Source: Desulfomicrobium sp041690155 (GTDB lineage Bacteria > Desulfobacterota > Desulfovibrionia > Desulfovibrionales > Desulfomicrobiaceae). From it: DNA of 64,000 bases. The DNA lies in the NCBI GenBank assembly GCA_041690155.1, contig JAWLHW010000002.1:1-64000 (forward strand), given 5' to 3'. Below are positions 8,114-16,790 of the stretch, in pieces. Each line of letters begins with the position of its first letter. The first letter of the stretch is position 1. A program made the translations under genes and the position numbers. The notes under the pieces were generated by a model, which had not been told where the DNA came from, searched no databases, and saw nothing but the letters and a program-made list of their open reading frames with translations.

Positions 8114-10549
8114 ATGAGCATTCCAGTTGCCACCCATATTGATTTTACGGCCATGACCCAGATTTTTGCCGAGGCCCAACGCATGGGGCGAGACCTCCTC
8201 TACGAGCACGAGGTGTACAGCCTGCTTCGGAATCTGGGCTCCGAGACGCCGCCGCGCAGCCTCCTGCTCCAGGCCGGAACGCGACCCTCGGACGAGGAAC
8301 TGAGTGCCCTGCCCGGGGACAGGGTCGTGCTCAAGATCGTCTCGCCCTACATCGTGCACAAGAGCGATGTCGGCGGCGTGCGCATCATCCCAAAACATCC
8401 GGACAAGATTCGCTCCACCTGGCGACGCATGATGTACGAGGTGGCAGAAAACTACGCCGACCGCATCGAGCGCCGCCCCGCCCATGCTCCGGCGCACTAC
8501 CAGGGACTGACCGGCGATGCACTGGTTTCGGCCATCTCCCAGGACATCCAGGGCGTGCTCCTGGTGCAGTTCATTCCGCCGGATGCCACCTCTTTCGGGA
8601 ACGAACTCATCGTCGGCCTGCGCGCCACACGCGAGTTTGGCATGGTCCTCACCGCCGGAGTGGGCGGCACGGACACGGAGCTTCTTGCTGACAATTTCCG
8701 CAAGAACCGCAGCATTGTCTCGGCCTCGACCGAACTCAACGACGGCGAGTCCTTTTTTGAACTCTTCAGGCGCACCGTGGCCTACAAGGTCCTGGCCGGA
8801 AAAACGCGCGGCCAGAAGCGCGTGGTCGCCGATGAACAGCTTATCGAATGCTTCTCGGCCTTCATCAAGGTCGGCAATCATTTCTCGCCCACCTGTGCCG
8901 AAGCCCCGTTCGTCATCGAAGAACTCGAGATCAACCCCTTCGCCTTTTCGGACTTCATGATGGTGCCGCTTGACGGGATGTGCCGCTTTTCTCTGCCGCA
9001 AAAGACCCTCGTCGCCCCCCGCCCCGTGCAAAAGATCCATACCCTGCTGCACCCGGCCCGCATCGGCCTGGTCGGAGTGTCCACATCCCGCCAGAACTTT
9101 GGGCGCGTCATCCTGCAAAACGTCCTGGCCCACGGTTTTCCGGCCGCCAACATGACCATCATCCACCCGGCCGCCACGGAAATCGACGGAGTTGCGTGCG
9201 TGCGCGAGTTGTCTTTTCTGGAGGAGCCGGTGGACCTCTTCGTGGTGGCCGTGGCGGCTGAAAATCTGCCGGAACTGATCGAGGAGATCATGAGCAGCAA
9301 AAAGGCCGCGTCCGTGCTGCTCATCCCGGGCGGCCTGGGCGAAACACCGGACAGCAAAGCCATGGCCGAAAAGATCATGGCCCTGATGAACGAAGGCCAC
9401 AGGCAAGGCGACGGCCCAATCTTCCTGGGCGGCAATTCCATGGGCGTCATTTCCCACCCTGGGAACTTTGACACCTGGTTCATCCCCGAAAAAAAACTGC
9501 CCAAGGGGCGGGGACAGCACCATCGCAACTCCGCCTTCATCAGCCAGTCCGGAGCGTTCATGGCCACACGCATGAGCCGCACCCCGGAGCTGGACCCGGC
9601 CTATCTCATCTCCATCGGCAACCAGAACGACCTGACCCTGGGCGACTTCATGGCCTACTTCAAGACTCATCCGGACACGGACGTGGTTGGAGTCTACTGC
9701 GAAGGCTTCAATGACCTCGACGGCGTACACTTTACCCGCGCCGTGCGGCAGGCGGTCCTGGCCGGCAAGGAAATCGTCTTCTACAAGGCCGGACGCACGC
9801 CCGAGGGCAAGACCGCCACATCGAGCCACACGGCCTCGCTGGCGGGAGACTACACGGTCTGCGAATCCTGCCTGACCCAGGCCGGGGCCATGGTGGCCAG
9901 ATCCTTTAACCAGTTCACCGAACTCTACATGCTGGCCAAGGGGCTGCATGGCAAAACCATTGCCGGAAACCGCGTGGCCGCCGTTTCCACGGCCGGATAC
10001 GAGGCGGTGGGCATGGCCGACAATATCACGGCTGACGACTTCGAGCTGCGCATGGCCACATTCCGTCCCGCGACAAGGCAGCGCATCGCCAAGGCTCTGG
10101 AGGCCTGCGGGCTCGACCGACTGGTCGAGGTCAAGAACCCGCTGGACATGAATCCGGCGGCTACTGACGGACTCTTTACGGAGGTAGTGGAGGCGCTGGC
10201 GGCGGACCCGGGCGTGGATCTGGCCGTCATCGGCATGATTCCGCTCACTCCGTCCCTGTCTTCACTCGACATGGACGCAAGCCAGAACATCGCCGAGCGC
10301 ATCGGCGCCATCGCTCGGCACAGCCCCAAGCCCATCGTGGCCGTGGTCGACGGCGGAGAGATGTACAACCCCTTCGCGGCCATGCTGCGCGAACGGGGCA
10401 TGCCCGTCTTCAGGGACGCGGACCGGGCCGTTCGGGCCCTGGGGCTTTATGTCCAGGCCCGGCTTGGTGCGGAAAACCTGCGCAGCAGGAGAGGAGGGAA
10501 TGTCGAAGAAAAAAAGGCTAGTCCTCTGCGCTCCGACGCAGATTCTTGA
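8114..10549 (+). CDS. Fused acyl-CoA synthetase (ADP-forming), beta-alpha order
   Basis: This 811-residue enzyme is of the NDP-forming acyl-CoA synthetase superfamily (acyl-CoA + ADP + Pi to acid + ATP + CoA, reversible). The N-terminal part is the ATP-grasp (beta) module with VHKSDVGG (His about 82). From about residue 310 comes the CoA-binding Rossmann module (ARIGLVGVS), then the succinyl-CoA-ligase-like domains with SSHTASLAG (phosphohistidine about 571). Both phospho-relay histidines are therefore present. It could recover ATP from acetyl-CoA or other acyl-CoAs during fermentation or amino-acid oxidation. The frame opens at a TTG (8084), but the ATG at 8114 has GGAG eight bases upstream. 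The 3' end overlaps the convergent arfB gene by 32 bases. Confidence 0.88.
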   Translation: MSIPVATHIDFTAMTQIFAEAQRMGRDLLYEHEVYSLLRNLGSETPPRSLLLQAGTRPSDEELSALPGDRVVLKIVSPYIVHKSDVGGVRIIPKHPDKIRSTWRRMMYEVAENYADRIERRPAHAPAHYQGLTGDALVSAISQDIQGVLLVQFIPPDATSFGNELIVGLRATREFGMVLTAGVGGTDTELLADNFRKNRSIVSASTELNDGESFFELFRRTVAYKVLAGKTRGQKRVVADEQLIECFSAFIKVGNHFSPTCAEAPFVIEELEINPFAFSDFMMVPLDGMCRFSLPQKTLVAPRPVQKIHTLLHPARIGLVGVSTSRQNFGRVILQNVLAHGFPAANMTIIHPAATEIDGVACVRELSFLEEPVDLFVVAVAAENLPELIEEIMSSKKAASVLLIPGGLGETPDSKAMAEKIMALMNEGHRQGDGPIFLGGNSMGVISHPGNFDTWFIPEKKLPKGRGQHHRNSAFISQSGAFMATRMSRTPELDPAYLISIGNQNDLTLGDFMAYFKTHPDTDVVGVYCEGFNDLDGVHFTRAVRQAVLAGKEIVFYKAGRTPEGKTATSSHTASLAGDYTVCESCLTQAGAMVARSFNQFTELYMLAKGLHGKTIAGNRVAAVSTAGYEAVGMADNITADDFELRMATFRPATRQRIAKALEACGLDRLVEVKNPLDMNPAATDGLFTEVVEALAADPGVDLAVIGMIPLTPSLSSLDMDASQNIAERIGAIARHSPKPIVAVVDGGEMYNPFAAMLRERGMPVFRDADRAVRALGLYVQARLGAENLRSRRGGNVEEKKASPLRSDADS

Positions 10550-10931
10550 GACGCGACTGCCTGGCCTTGGAGGCAAGACGCCTCTCCTTGGAGGCCCGGG
10601 TCGGCTTGGTGGCCCGGCGGGGCTTGGGGCGCACGGCGGCCTGAGACACCATGTGCGCCAGACGTTCCAGGGCCGCCTTGCGGTTGCCCTCCTGGGTGCG
10701 ATGCGATTCGGCCCGAATGACCAGCTCTTTCTCCACGGTGATTCGCCGGCCGGCCAGTGCCTCAAGGCGGGCCAGCCCGTCCTCGTCCAGGCCGCGAATG
10801 GCATCCAGACGAACACGCAGCCGGACAGCCGTGGATACTTTGTTCACATTCTGGCCACCGGGGCCGGAGGAGCGGATAAATTCGAGGCGGATATCCTCGT
10901 CTTCGATATGTACGCGGGGTGTGATGAACAT
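10518..10931 (-). CDS. arfB: ArfB peptidyl-tRNA hydrolase, ribosome rescue
   Basis: This 137-residue class-I release-factor-like protein has the catalytic GGQ in SSGPGGQNVNK (about residue 27) and a basic C-terminal tail rich in Arg/Lys (KPRRATKPTRASKERR). In ArfB that tail enters the empty mRNA channel of stalled ribosomes. It lacks codon-recognition domains, which separates it from PrfA/PrfB. It should free ribosomes stuck on non-stop mRNAs. The upstream sequence has no strong ribosome site. It follows the iscA-like gene on the same strand after a terminator, and its 3' end overlaps the convergent synthetase gene. Confidence 0.93.
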   Translation of the reverse strand: MFITPRVHIEDEDIRLEFIRSSGPGGQNVNKVSTAVRLRVRLDAIRGLDEDGLARLEALAGRRITVEKELVIRAESHRTQEGNRKAALERLAHMVSQAAVRPKPRRATKPTRASKERRLASKARQSRLKNLRRSAED

Positions 10932-10970
10932 GTGGGACTTGTTAGCGAAAATATTGATGTTCCGAAAGCG

Positions 10971-10996
10971 AAAAGGGCGGCCAAAGCCACCCTTTT
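10971..10996 (-). terminator. Terminator after the iscA-like gene
   Basis: An 11-bp stem with one mismatch, AAAAGGGCGGC/GCCACCCTTTT (10971-10981 with 10986-10996) and a 4-nt loop. The A/T ends make it usable on both strands. It lies between the iscA-like stop and the arfB start. Confidence 0.7.
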
Positions 10997-11018
10997 CACG
11001 CTTGATTCCTGTCTTCTG

Positions 11019-11339
11019 TCAGCCGCAGCTTCCGCCGCAGCCGCAGGAAGAGCAGCCGCCCTCGGCTTCCGGAAAAACCATGCTCGATTCCACGGTAAAA
11101 CCCATGTTCTGGTCAAAGACAACCGTCATGGGTTTGGCCTGCTCGAACAGGTCTCCCTCGACCAGGAAGGAGTATCCGTCCACGTCGAAGGTCTGATCGT
11201 TGTCTTTCTTCTCGTCCAGGGCCAGCCCGAGTCGGGGTCCGCCGCAGCCGGAAGCCAGGTATATACGAATGGGTTCCTTGTCCTTGCCGCCGAAATGCTC
11301 ATCCAGCTGCGCCTTTGCCGCCGGTTGGAGAGTAAACAT
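11019..11339 (-). CDS. HesB/IscA-like iron-sulfur carrier with Cys-rich tail
   Basis: This 106-residue protein shows an A-type carrier fold: IYLASGCGGPRLGLALDE holds the first conserved Cys, and the C-terminus carries the usual CxC region, expanded here to GGCSSCGCGGSCG with four cysteines. A-type carriers bind Fe or 2Fe-2S/4Fe-4S clusters and hand them to apo-proteins. The central loop differs from ErpA and IscA of E. coli, so no specific symbol is given. The start is followed upstream by an A/T-rich leader with an aggaggc ribosome site. It stands alone between two terminators. Confidence 0.85.
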   Translation of the reverse strand: MFTLQPAAKAQLDEHFGGKDKEPIRIYLASGCGGPRLGLALDEKKDNDQTFDVDGYSFLVEGDLFEQAKPMTVVFDQNMGFTVESSMVFPEAEGGCSSCGCGGSCG

Positions 11340-11460
11340 AGATGCCTCCTATAGTTTGAATAGGTGAAATAGTAACTCCGACAAAACATATGTCAACACC
11401 TGCGGCATCGAACAGATGGGCTCCGGCACGAATACGTGACTTCCCCGCCTCGCAAAGGTC

Positions 11461-11488
11461 AAAAAAAACGGGCTTCGGGCCCGTTTTT
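11461..11488 (-). terminator. Terminator after the GAF/PilZ gene
   Basis: A 9-bp stem AAAACGGGC/GCCCGTTTT (11465-11473 with 11479-11487) and a 5-nt loop, flanked by eight A and five T. It could work on either strand. It lies 22 bases beyond the stop of the GAF/GGDEF-like/PilZ gene. Confidence 0.85.
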
Positions 11489-11510
11489 CTCAACCTGAAA
11501 CTTTAGGCTT

Positions 11511-12857
11511 TCAGCGCATCAAATAAAAACCAAGATCACTGTCGTAGCTTTTCTGGTCCGCGAACTGGCATCCCACATACCTCTCGTTCAGGTATTTGAC
11601 ACGGGCCAGGCGGGTGACTTCCGTACGTCGCGAGTCATCCAGTCGAAAACGAACCTTGAGCAGCGCCCCCCGAACCAGGCGGTGGGAGAGCAGCGTGGTG
11701 AAACCGACGCCATTCAAAGAGACATTATCCAGCAGAAAATCACCTGCCTCGCCCGTTTCCGGGTTCTCGAACTGCCCTGCGAGCTGCACATTCTTGCGGT
11801 AATACTGCCTGCGCTCCATGGCCTGCTTTTCCTCGTTGAGGAGCAGCACAAGATTTGCGGCCACATTGCGAAATTTGCGAAAGCCCCGGGGGGTGCTCTT
11901 GCTCGTGTTGCAAATCCCAAGCAGCGGAGTGACGTCGTCCTGAATGCCGGACACAACATCAAGAATCACGGAAAAATAAGGCATCTGCCTGGTCGCGCTT
12001 TGCTGGGCGATCTTGGTGTTGATACGCTGGCTGACATCGAGGGCGGCCGGTTTGGCCGTATTGGGCATGATCACCGCAAATCCGTTGGAGGCGATGCGGC
12101 ATACCACGTCGACCCTGCGCACTTCATCGACCAGGACCACCGCGAGCATCTGGATGATCTGGTCCACGCTCGACGGTCCATAGTCTTCGTTGAGCCTTCG
12201 CAGATTTTCGATCGTCAACAGCACCACGCTCGACGGAGTGCCGTATCTCTTGCAGACCTCGATCTCGCGCTCCATGTAGCGGTCGAAGGTTCGCTTGTTC
12301 GGCAATCCGGTGAGCTGATCCGTTTCGGCCATGCGCCTCATGGCCTGAAAATAATACGCCCGCTCCAGCGCCACCGCAGTGACCTCCGCGATGACTGTAA
12401 AATCCGCCAGATTCCTCTTTGTATACGGTTCCCCGTGCCGAGTGTCGATGACCTCCATCACTCCGTAGACCATATCCCCGCTTTTAAGCGGCACGGCCAT
12501 GACCGTTGAGCACCCTTTGGTCTTGGCCGTCAAAAATTGTGTCGCGAAACGCGGATCCTTTGCTGTATCCTCGATCAGCAGGGCTTCCTGGCTTTCGGCG
12601 ACCCATCCGGCCAGCCCTGTCCCCTTTCGCAATTTCTTACCGCTAACCAGGTCGACCTTTTCGCCCACAACGTGATTGAAAGTCAGGTCGCCGGTGTCCG
12701 GATCCACAAGCAGAAATGCCAAATGCCTGGGAGAAAAAAAACTCTCCACATGGATGCAGATTTCTTCCAGTGTTTTCTGAATGCTGGTCCGATGCGAGAG
12801 TCCCCGGGAAATTCCGAGAAGGACGTTTATGCATGAAGAAGGCGTAAGCGGCTCCAT
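11511..12857 (-). CDS. GAF / degenerate GGDEF / PilZ c-di-GMP effector
   Basis: A cytoplasmic protein of 448 residues with three modules. The first is a GAF sensor (about 10-165). The second is a diguanylate-cyclase-like domain (about 180-310) that keeps the start DQLTGLPNKRTFD but has ASNGF where GG(D/E)EF should be, so it should not make c-di-GMP. The third is a C-terminal PilZ domain (about 345-448) with both ligand motifs intact, RQYYR (RxxxR) and NVSLNG (NxSxxG). It therefore looks like a c-di-GMP receiver whose output depends on the GAF input; the partner is unknown. Start: AGGAG seven bases before ATG 12857. It is flanked by a terminator and appears monocistronic. Confidence 0.87.
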   Translation of the reverse strand: MEPLTPSSCINVLLGISRGLSHRTSIQKTLEEICIHVESFFSPRHLAFLLVDPDTGDLTFNHVVGEKVDLVSGKKLRKGTGLAGWVAESQEALLIEDTAKDPRFATQFLTAKTKGCSTVMAVPLKSGDMVYGVMEVIDTRHGEPYTKRNLADFTVIAEVTAVALERAYYFQAMRRMAETDQLTGLPNKRTFDRYMEREIEVCKRYGTPSSVVLLTIENLRRLNEDYGPSSVDQIIQMLAVVLVDEVRRVDVVCRIASNGFAVIMPNTAKPAALDVSQRINTKIAQQSATRQMPYFSVILDVVSGIQDDVTPLLGICNTSKSTPRGFRKFRNVAANLVLLLNEEKQAMERRQYYRKNVQLAGQFENPETGEAGDFLLDNVSLNGVGFTTLLSHRLVRGALLKVRFRLDDSRRTEVTRLARVKYLNERYVGCQFADQKSYDSDLGFYLMR

Positions 12858-12932
12858 CTTTGGCTCCTGCTGTTGAGCTGAAATAGATCACTCTGTACAG
12901 GATTCATTCCTTGGATAAAAAGCAGGATTTTG

Positions 12933-14249
12933 TCAAATATCTTGTATTTTACAGATCTCCACGTTGATATCACGGGTCTTTGCCCATGATTCCAATGCAG
13001 ACAACGTCGCGGGATAGGGGTGACCAATGGCTACTGCCAGTCCGGTGCGCTTGGCCAGGCTTTCGGCTTTTTTGAGCTGCAGCAGGATTGCATGCTCCTT
13101 GGCCGTGTTGTCGAGAAAGATATGCCTTCTGTAATAGCGCATGCCCAATGTTTTGCTCACGTCGCGCACGCAGCTTTTGGGCGTGGTCAGGCTGTCCACA
13201 AAAAACTTTCCCTGCCCTTGCAGATGTCCAAGAACAACGGTCATGGCCTTTTTATCCTGCGTCAAACGCGAACCCATGTGGTTATTGACCCCGTCCACAT
13301 CCGGCAGACGGGCCAGGTTGTCGACCAAAGTCTGCTCCAGGACAGCCGGGGTCATATTCACACGCAAGGTGCCGGGACCGGAATTGGCCGACTTGGGATA
13401 TCCTTCCGGCTCGCAGGGGAGGTGGAGCAGCAACTCAAGATTTTCCTGCCGCGCCAGGTCAGCCACCTGTCGCGCCTTGGTGTTATGCGGCAGAACTGAG
13501 AAACTTATGGCAAAAGGCAAGGCTGCCAACCGTTTGGCCACCGTCATGCTCTCGCCCAGGTCGTCGATGATGATCACAAGCCTTGGCGCTTTCACCGTAT
13601 GCGCCTCGGGCTCAGGCTCGGGAACCAGGGCAAGCGGCAGAAAGATGTGATGGGTTGGCTCGCCGAGGATGGAGATTTCCAGATCACGCGGATTGTTGTC
13701 GACGGTCTTCAGGCTGAACCCGGGTCCCAGTTGATCCAGATTTTTCTTGAGCTCGGCAAGAAAGGGAAAAACTTCGTGCCCCAGATTGATGGTCAGATTT
13801 TGATAATAAAATTCCTGCCCGTTATGACGCCTGACCTCCACGGCCCGATGCCGCATCAGGCTTTCAGATCCGCCCTGGGCGGCCAGCCCCATGAGTATGG
13901 CCAGGTCGACGCTGCGGACCTTGGCGTCAAAATCGTCGATCTGGGCTTCGTACACCAGCGCCTGTTTCTTCCGGGCCGAGTCATCCCTGACGGCGGCCTG
14001 CTCCGGCCGGGATTTCTTTTGGATCTGGGCCGCAGGTTTTTCCGAAGCTTTGTGCCCGGCCTGCGGTTTAACAATCACGGACTTGTCTGGCGCGGACTTG
14101 TCCGGAGCATGCCGCAGAGGCAGATGCATGGCCACAAAAAGTGTCAGACCGGTCAAAAGGACGACACAAATCCAGAGCAGGGATTTGAACAGCGAAAAAC
14201 CGGACCCCTTGGCCGCGGGCTTTTTCTTTTTTCGTTTTTTAGGGGGCAT
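12933..14249 (-). CDS. YibQ-family divergent polysaccharide deacetylase
   Basis: This 438-residue protein has a Lys-rich cytoplasmic N-terminus (PPKKRKKKK), one membrane segment (about 20-45) and a long Lys/Ala/Pro linker. A C-terminal NodB-like fold follows (about 215-438) with LVIIIDDLG, LLLHLPCEPEG, NNHMGSRLT and AIGHPYPATL, typical of the YibQ (divergent polysaccharide deacetylase 2) family. It probably acts on cell-wall or glycan material in the periplasm. In many proteobacteria yibQ lies next to envC and ctpA, as here. The ATG lies 15 bases past a hairpin, with no clear Shine-Dalgarno. Confidence 0.85.
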   Translation of the reverse strand: MPPKKRKKKKPAAKGSGFSLFKSLLWICVVLLTGLTLFVAMHLPLRHAPDKSAPDKSVIVKPQAGHKASEKPAAQIQKKSRPEQAAVRDDSARKKQALVYEAQIDDFDAKVRSVDLAILMGLAAQGGSESLMRHRAVEVRRHNGQEFYYQNLTINLGHEVFPFLAELKKNLDQLGPGFSLKTVDNNPRDLEISILGEPTHHIFLPLALVPEPEPEAHTVKAPRLVIIIDDLGESMTVAKRLAALPFAISFSVLPHNTKARQVADLARQENLELLLHLPCEPEGYPKSANSGPGTLRVNMTPAVLEQTLVDNLARLPDVDGVNNHMGSRLTQDKKAMTVVLGHLQGQGKFFVDSLTTPKSCVRDVSKTLGMRYYRRHIFLDNTAKEHAILLQLKKAESLAKRTGLAVAIGHPYPATLSALESWAKTRDINVEICKIQDI

Positions 14250-14264
14250 GGTGCTTGAAAAGAC

Positions 14265-14288
14265 GCGGGACGGCAGAAGCCGCCCCGC
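14265..14288 (-). terminator. Hairpin between ctpA and yibQ, weak terminator or attenuator
   Basis: A 10-bp stem with one mismatch, GCGGGACGGC/GCCGCCCCGC (14265-14274 with 14279-14288), loop AGAA. On the minus strand only gtctttt follows, so termination may be partial. It sits between the ctpA stop and the yibQ start, where it could tune read-through. Confidence 0.5.
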
Positions 14289-14301
14289 AATAAAATGAGA
14301 A

Positions 14302-15573
14302 TCAGTTGGTGAGCTGCATGAAGCGCGGCAGGGACTTGACCATGCTAAGGCCTATGCGCAGCTGGTTGTCCTGGGCCAAGGCCTCTCTTACTTCGATCTC
14401 TTCGGGGCTCAGATCCATCTCACCATTGGGATTGATCAGGTGCTTGGACAGGTTCGCCTCCCGAAATTCGCGCGGCTGCGTTGCATCTTCGGTCGCAACC
14501 ACAAACGGGAGTTCCACGTCGGGCTCGATTCCCTCGGCCTGGATGGATGTGCCGTTTGGCGTGTAGTAAAGCGCGATGGTCAGCTTGACCGCCGAACCGT
14601 CGGACAGGGGCATTATGGTCTGCACGGAGCCCTTTCCGAAGGTGCGCTCGCCGATCAGGATGGCCCGCTTGCGGTCTTGCAGGGCGCCGGCCACAATCTC
14701 CGAAGCCGAGGCCGAGCCGGAATTGATAAGCACCACCACCGGGCAGGTCACATCCGTGGACTGCCGGGAAGCCATCTCGTCCTTCCTGCTTTTGGGGTTA
14801 CGACCCTGGGTATAGACGATGAGGCCATCGCGCAAAAAGGTGTCGGTCACGGAAATGGCCTGATTGAGAAGCCCGCCGGGATTGTTGCGCAGGTCCAGGA
14901 CAACGCCTTTGAGTTCCTGTTTGGCGGTGTACTCTTGCAATTTGCTGTGCATGTCCTCGGTGGTGTTGGCCTTGAAATCGGTCAGTCGCAAATGAACGTA
15001 TCCGGGCTCGAGTTCCTTGAGCTTTACACTGATCAGCGGAATCGTGCCGCGCACGATGGTCACTTTTTCCGGAGCCTGGGATTCCTTGTGCAGAATGGTA
15101 AGTTCCACGGATTCTCCCTTGGGGCCGCGAATCTTGGAAACCGCTTCCTCAAGTGAAATATCCAGCGCCGATTCGCCGTTAATCTCGAGAATGAGGTCTC
15201 CGGCCCTGAGGCCCGCCTTGTCGGCAGGAGTGTCTTCAATGGGGGCGATTACAGTCAGGCGCTTTTCGCGAACTCCGATCTGGATGCCGATCCCCCCGAA
15301 TTCACCCTGAAATTCTTCCTGCATCATCTTGAATTTATCAAGATTGATATATGCGGAATGCGGATCAATGGAATTGAGCATCCCTTCGATGGCCCCGTGG
15401 ATCAGATCCGTACGGTCGACATCCTGAACATAATTTTTTTCGATCAGATCCAGAACCTGGCTGAACTGCTTCAAGGCCTGATAATGATCCGTATCCCGAG
15501 CCTGGCTGGACGAGGCCGTGCCGCAAAGGCCGACCAGAAGAATCATCGTGCCCAGAAAATGGCTGAAACGCAT
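14302..15573 (-). CDS. ctpA: C-terminal processing protease CtpA (S41 family)
   Basis: This is a 423-residue periplasmic serine protease: a signal peptide (MRFSHFLGTMILLVGLCG, cut near SSSQA), an N-terminal helical region, a PDZ domain (about 75-165; GGIGIQIGV…AGDLILEING) and a tail-specific protease domain. The catalytic Ser lies in INSGSASASEIVAGAL and the Lys about 25 residues later in ERTFGKGSVQT. Such proteases trim the C-termini of envelope and cell-wall-hydrolase-related proteins. The ATG at 15573 has GGGAGG just upstream and precedes a proper signal peptide; the frame is open to 15615. It is encoded between envC and yibQ, a conserved neighbourhood for septal peptidoglycan control. Confidence 0.95.
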   Translation of the reverse strand: MRFSHFLGTMILLVGLCGTASSSQARDTDHYQALKQFSQVLDLIEKNYVQDVDRTDLIHGAIEGMLNSIDPHSAYINLDKFKMMQEEFQGEFGGIGIQIGVREKRLTVIAPIEDTPADKAGLRAGDLILEINGESALDISLEEAVSKIRGPKGESVELTILHKESQAPEKVTIVRGTIPLISVKLKELEPGYVHLRLTDFKANTTEDMHSKLQEYTAKQELKGVVLDLRNNPGGLLNQAISVTDTFLRDGLIVYTQGRNPKSRKDEMASRQSTDVTCPVVVLINSGSASASEIVAGALQDRKRAILIGERTFGKGSVQTIMPLSDGSAVKLTIALYYTPNGTSIQAEGIEPDVELPFVVATEDATQPREFREANLSKHLINPNGEMDLSPEEIEVREALAQDNQLRIGLSMVKSLPRFMQLTN

Positions 15574-15668
15574 GATATCCTCCCTGAGGGAATGGCGAGA
15601 AATTGTTGGAATCACTTAAAAGCGGATACCGTGGTGCAGTCCTGTCCGAAAAAATGCGAACTCACTTT

Positions 15669-16790
15669 TCACCCCGGCTGTAACCATTTTAAAGGATTAA
15701 TGACTTTTTGCCTGTAACGCAATTCGAAATAGAGGCCTTCACCCTTGGCTGCAGGGTAGAATCCGCAGACGCCGATCTGCTGTCCGCGTTCCACCTCCCG
15801 GCCCACCGGAATGGGAGCATCGGACAAAAAGGCATACAGCGAGTAATAATCCTCGCCATGAAAAACGATGACCACCTGCCCGAACCCGCGCAACTGGTCG
15901 TTGTGCACGACCTTGCCCCAGGAGACGCTGTGCACCGGCGTGCCTGCGGGCAGGGACAGTCCTATCCCGTTGCTGGGCGGATTTCCGCTTGGTGCATACG
16001 ACACGACCCGCTTGCCCGTGGCCGGCCAGCTCAGTTTGCCCTGCAGCTTTGAAATTTTCTTGGAGGATTGCAGGCTGATCTTGTGGCGCAGCCCGGCGAT
16101 GGAACCCATCAGGTCCTGGATTTCCTTTTCGCTCTGCTTCTTCTTGACCCGCACCTCGGCAATCTGGCGTTCGTACTGCGTCCTCTTTTTTTCAAGATCG
16201 GCCCTGGACGCCTTGATCTTTTCAAGTTTGGCCTCGGCCTGGGCCGCGTTCTGATCCAGCACAGACTGCTGGTCGGCCATGATCTGGCTCTGTTGCTCGA
16301 TATCTTCCCGCAGGGCCTGGGCCTCGCGGTACAGGGCCGTCAGCCAGGCTTCCCGGCGGTTGGCTTCGCCCCACTGCTCCACCGAGGCAAAACCTTCTTC
16401 CTTGGCCGTCAGGTAGATGGGCCACAGCGTTCGCATCAGCTCCTGCAGGCGGCCCGTGGTCTTTTCCCGCTCCGCCAGCAAATCATCGAGGCGTTTCGCG
16501 CCTTCGGACTGCTCTTTTTTGAGCGCGGCCAGCTCGTCTTCAAGCTTCTCCAGAGATGCGGCCGCCTTCTTGACCGAACCTTCGAGTTTGGCCAGATCCT
16601 TGTGCAGCTTGCGTTCTTGAGCGGTCAGGCTCTGGATGGCCTTTTTCCGCTCGGCCAGTTGCTTGTTCTTGGCGGCCATCTCTTCTTCAAGAGAGGCAAG
16701 GCCAGGCGAAGCCAATAATACAAGGCCGCCCAGAAGCAACAGGATGATCGCGAAAAAACGCAGCTTGGGGCGGGATGACGGTCGATTCAT
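15669..16790 (-). CDS. envC: EnvC-like murein hydrolase activator
   Basis: This 373-residue protein has an N-terminal signal anchor (about 10-32), two long coiled coils (about 35-245, Lys/Glu/Gln-rich) and a C-terminal LytM/M23 domain. The zinc ligands of active LytM enzymes are lost: NGIG replaces HxxxD, YAFLS replaces the central HxxLS region, and LYFELR replaces HxH. This is the state known for EnvC and NlpD, which activate cell-separation amidases rather than cut peptidoglycan. The coiled coil should contact FtsEX. The chosen ATG (16790) overlaps the stop of the upstream glycosylase gene as ATGA, so the two are translationally coupled. Confidence 0.88.
   Translation of the reverse strand: MNRPSSRPKLRFFAIILLLLGGLVLLASPGLASLEEEMAAKNKQLAERKKAIQSLTAQERKLHKDLAKLEGSVKKAAASLEKLEDELAALKKEQSEGAKRLDDLLAEREKTTGRLQELMRTLWPIYLTAKEEGFASVEQWGEANRREAWLTALYREAQALREDIEQQSQIMADQQSVLDQNAAQAEAKLEKIKASRADLEKKRTQYERQIAEVRVKKKQSEKEIQDLMGSIAGLRHKISLQSSKKISKLQGKLSWPATGKRVVSYAPSGNPPSNGIGLSLPAGTPVHSVSWGKVVHNDQLRGFGQVVIVFHGEDYYSLYAFLSDAPIPVGREVERGQQIGVCGFYPAAKGEGLYFELRYRQKVINPLKWLQPG

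Noticed and set aside
7979..9949. A 656-residue open frame opposite the acyl-CoA synthetase
   Set aside because: Antisense to a clearly conserved enzyme, rich in Gly/His/Asp as typical of GC-rich shadows.
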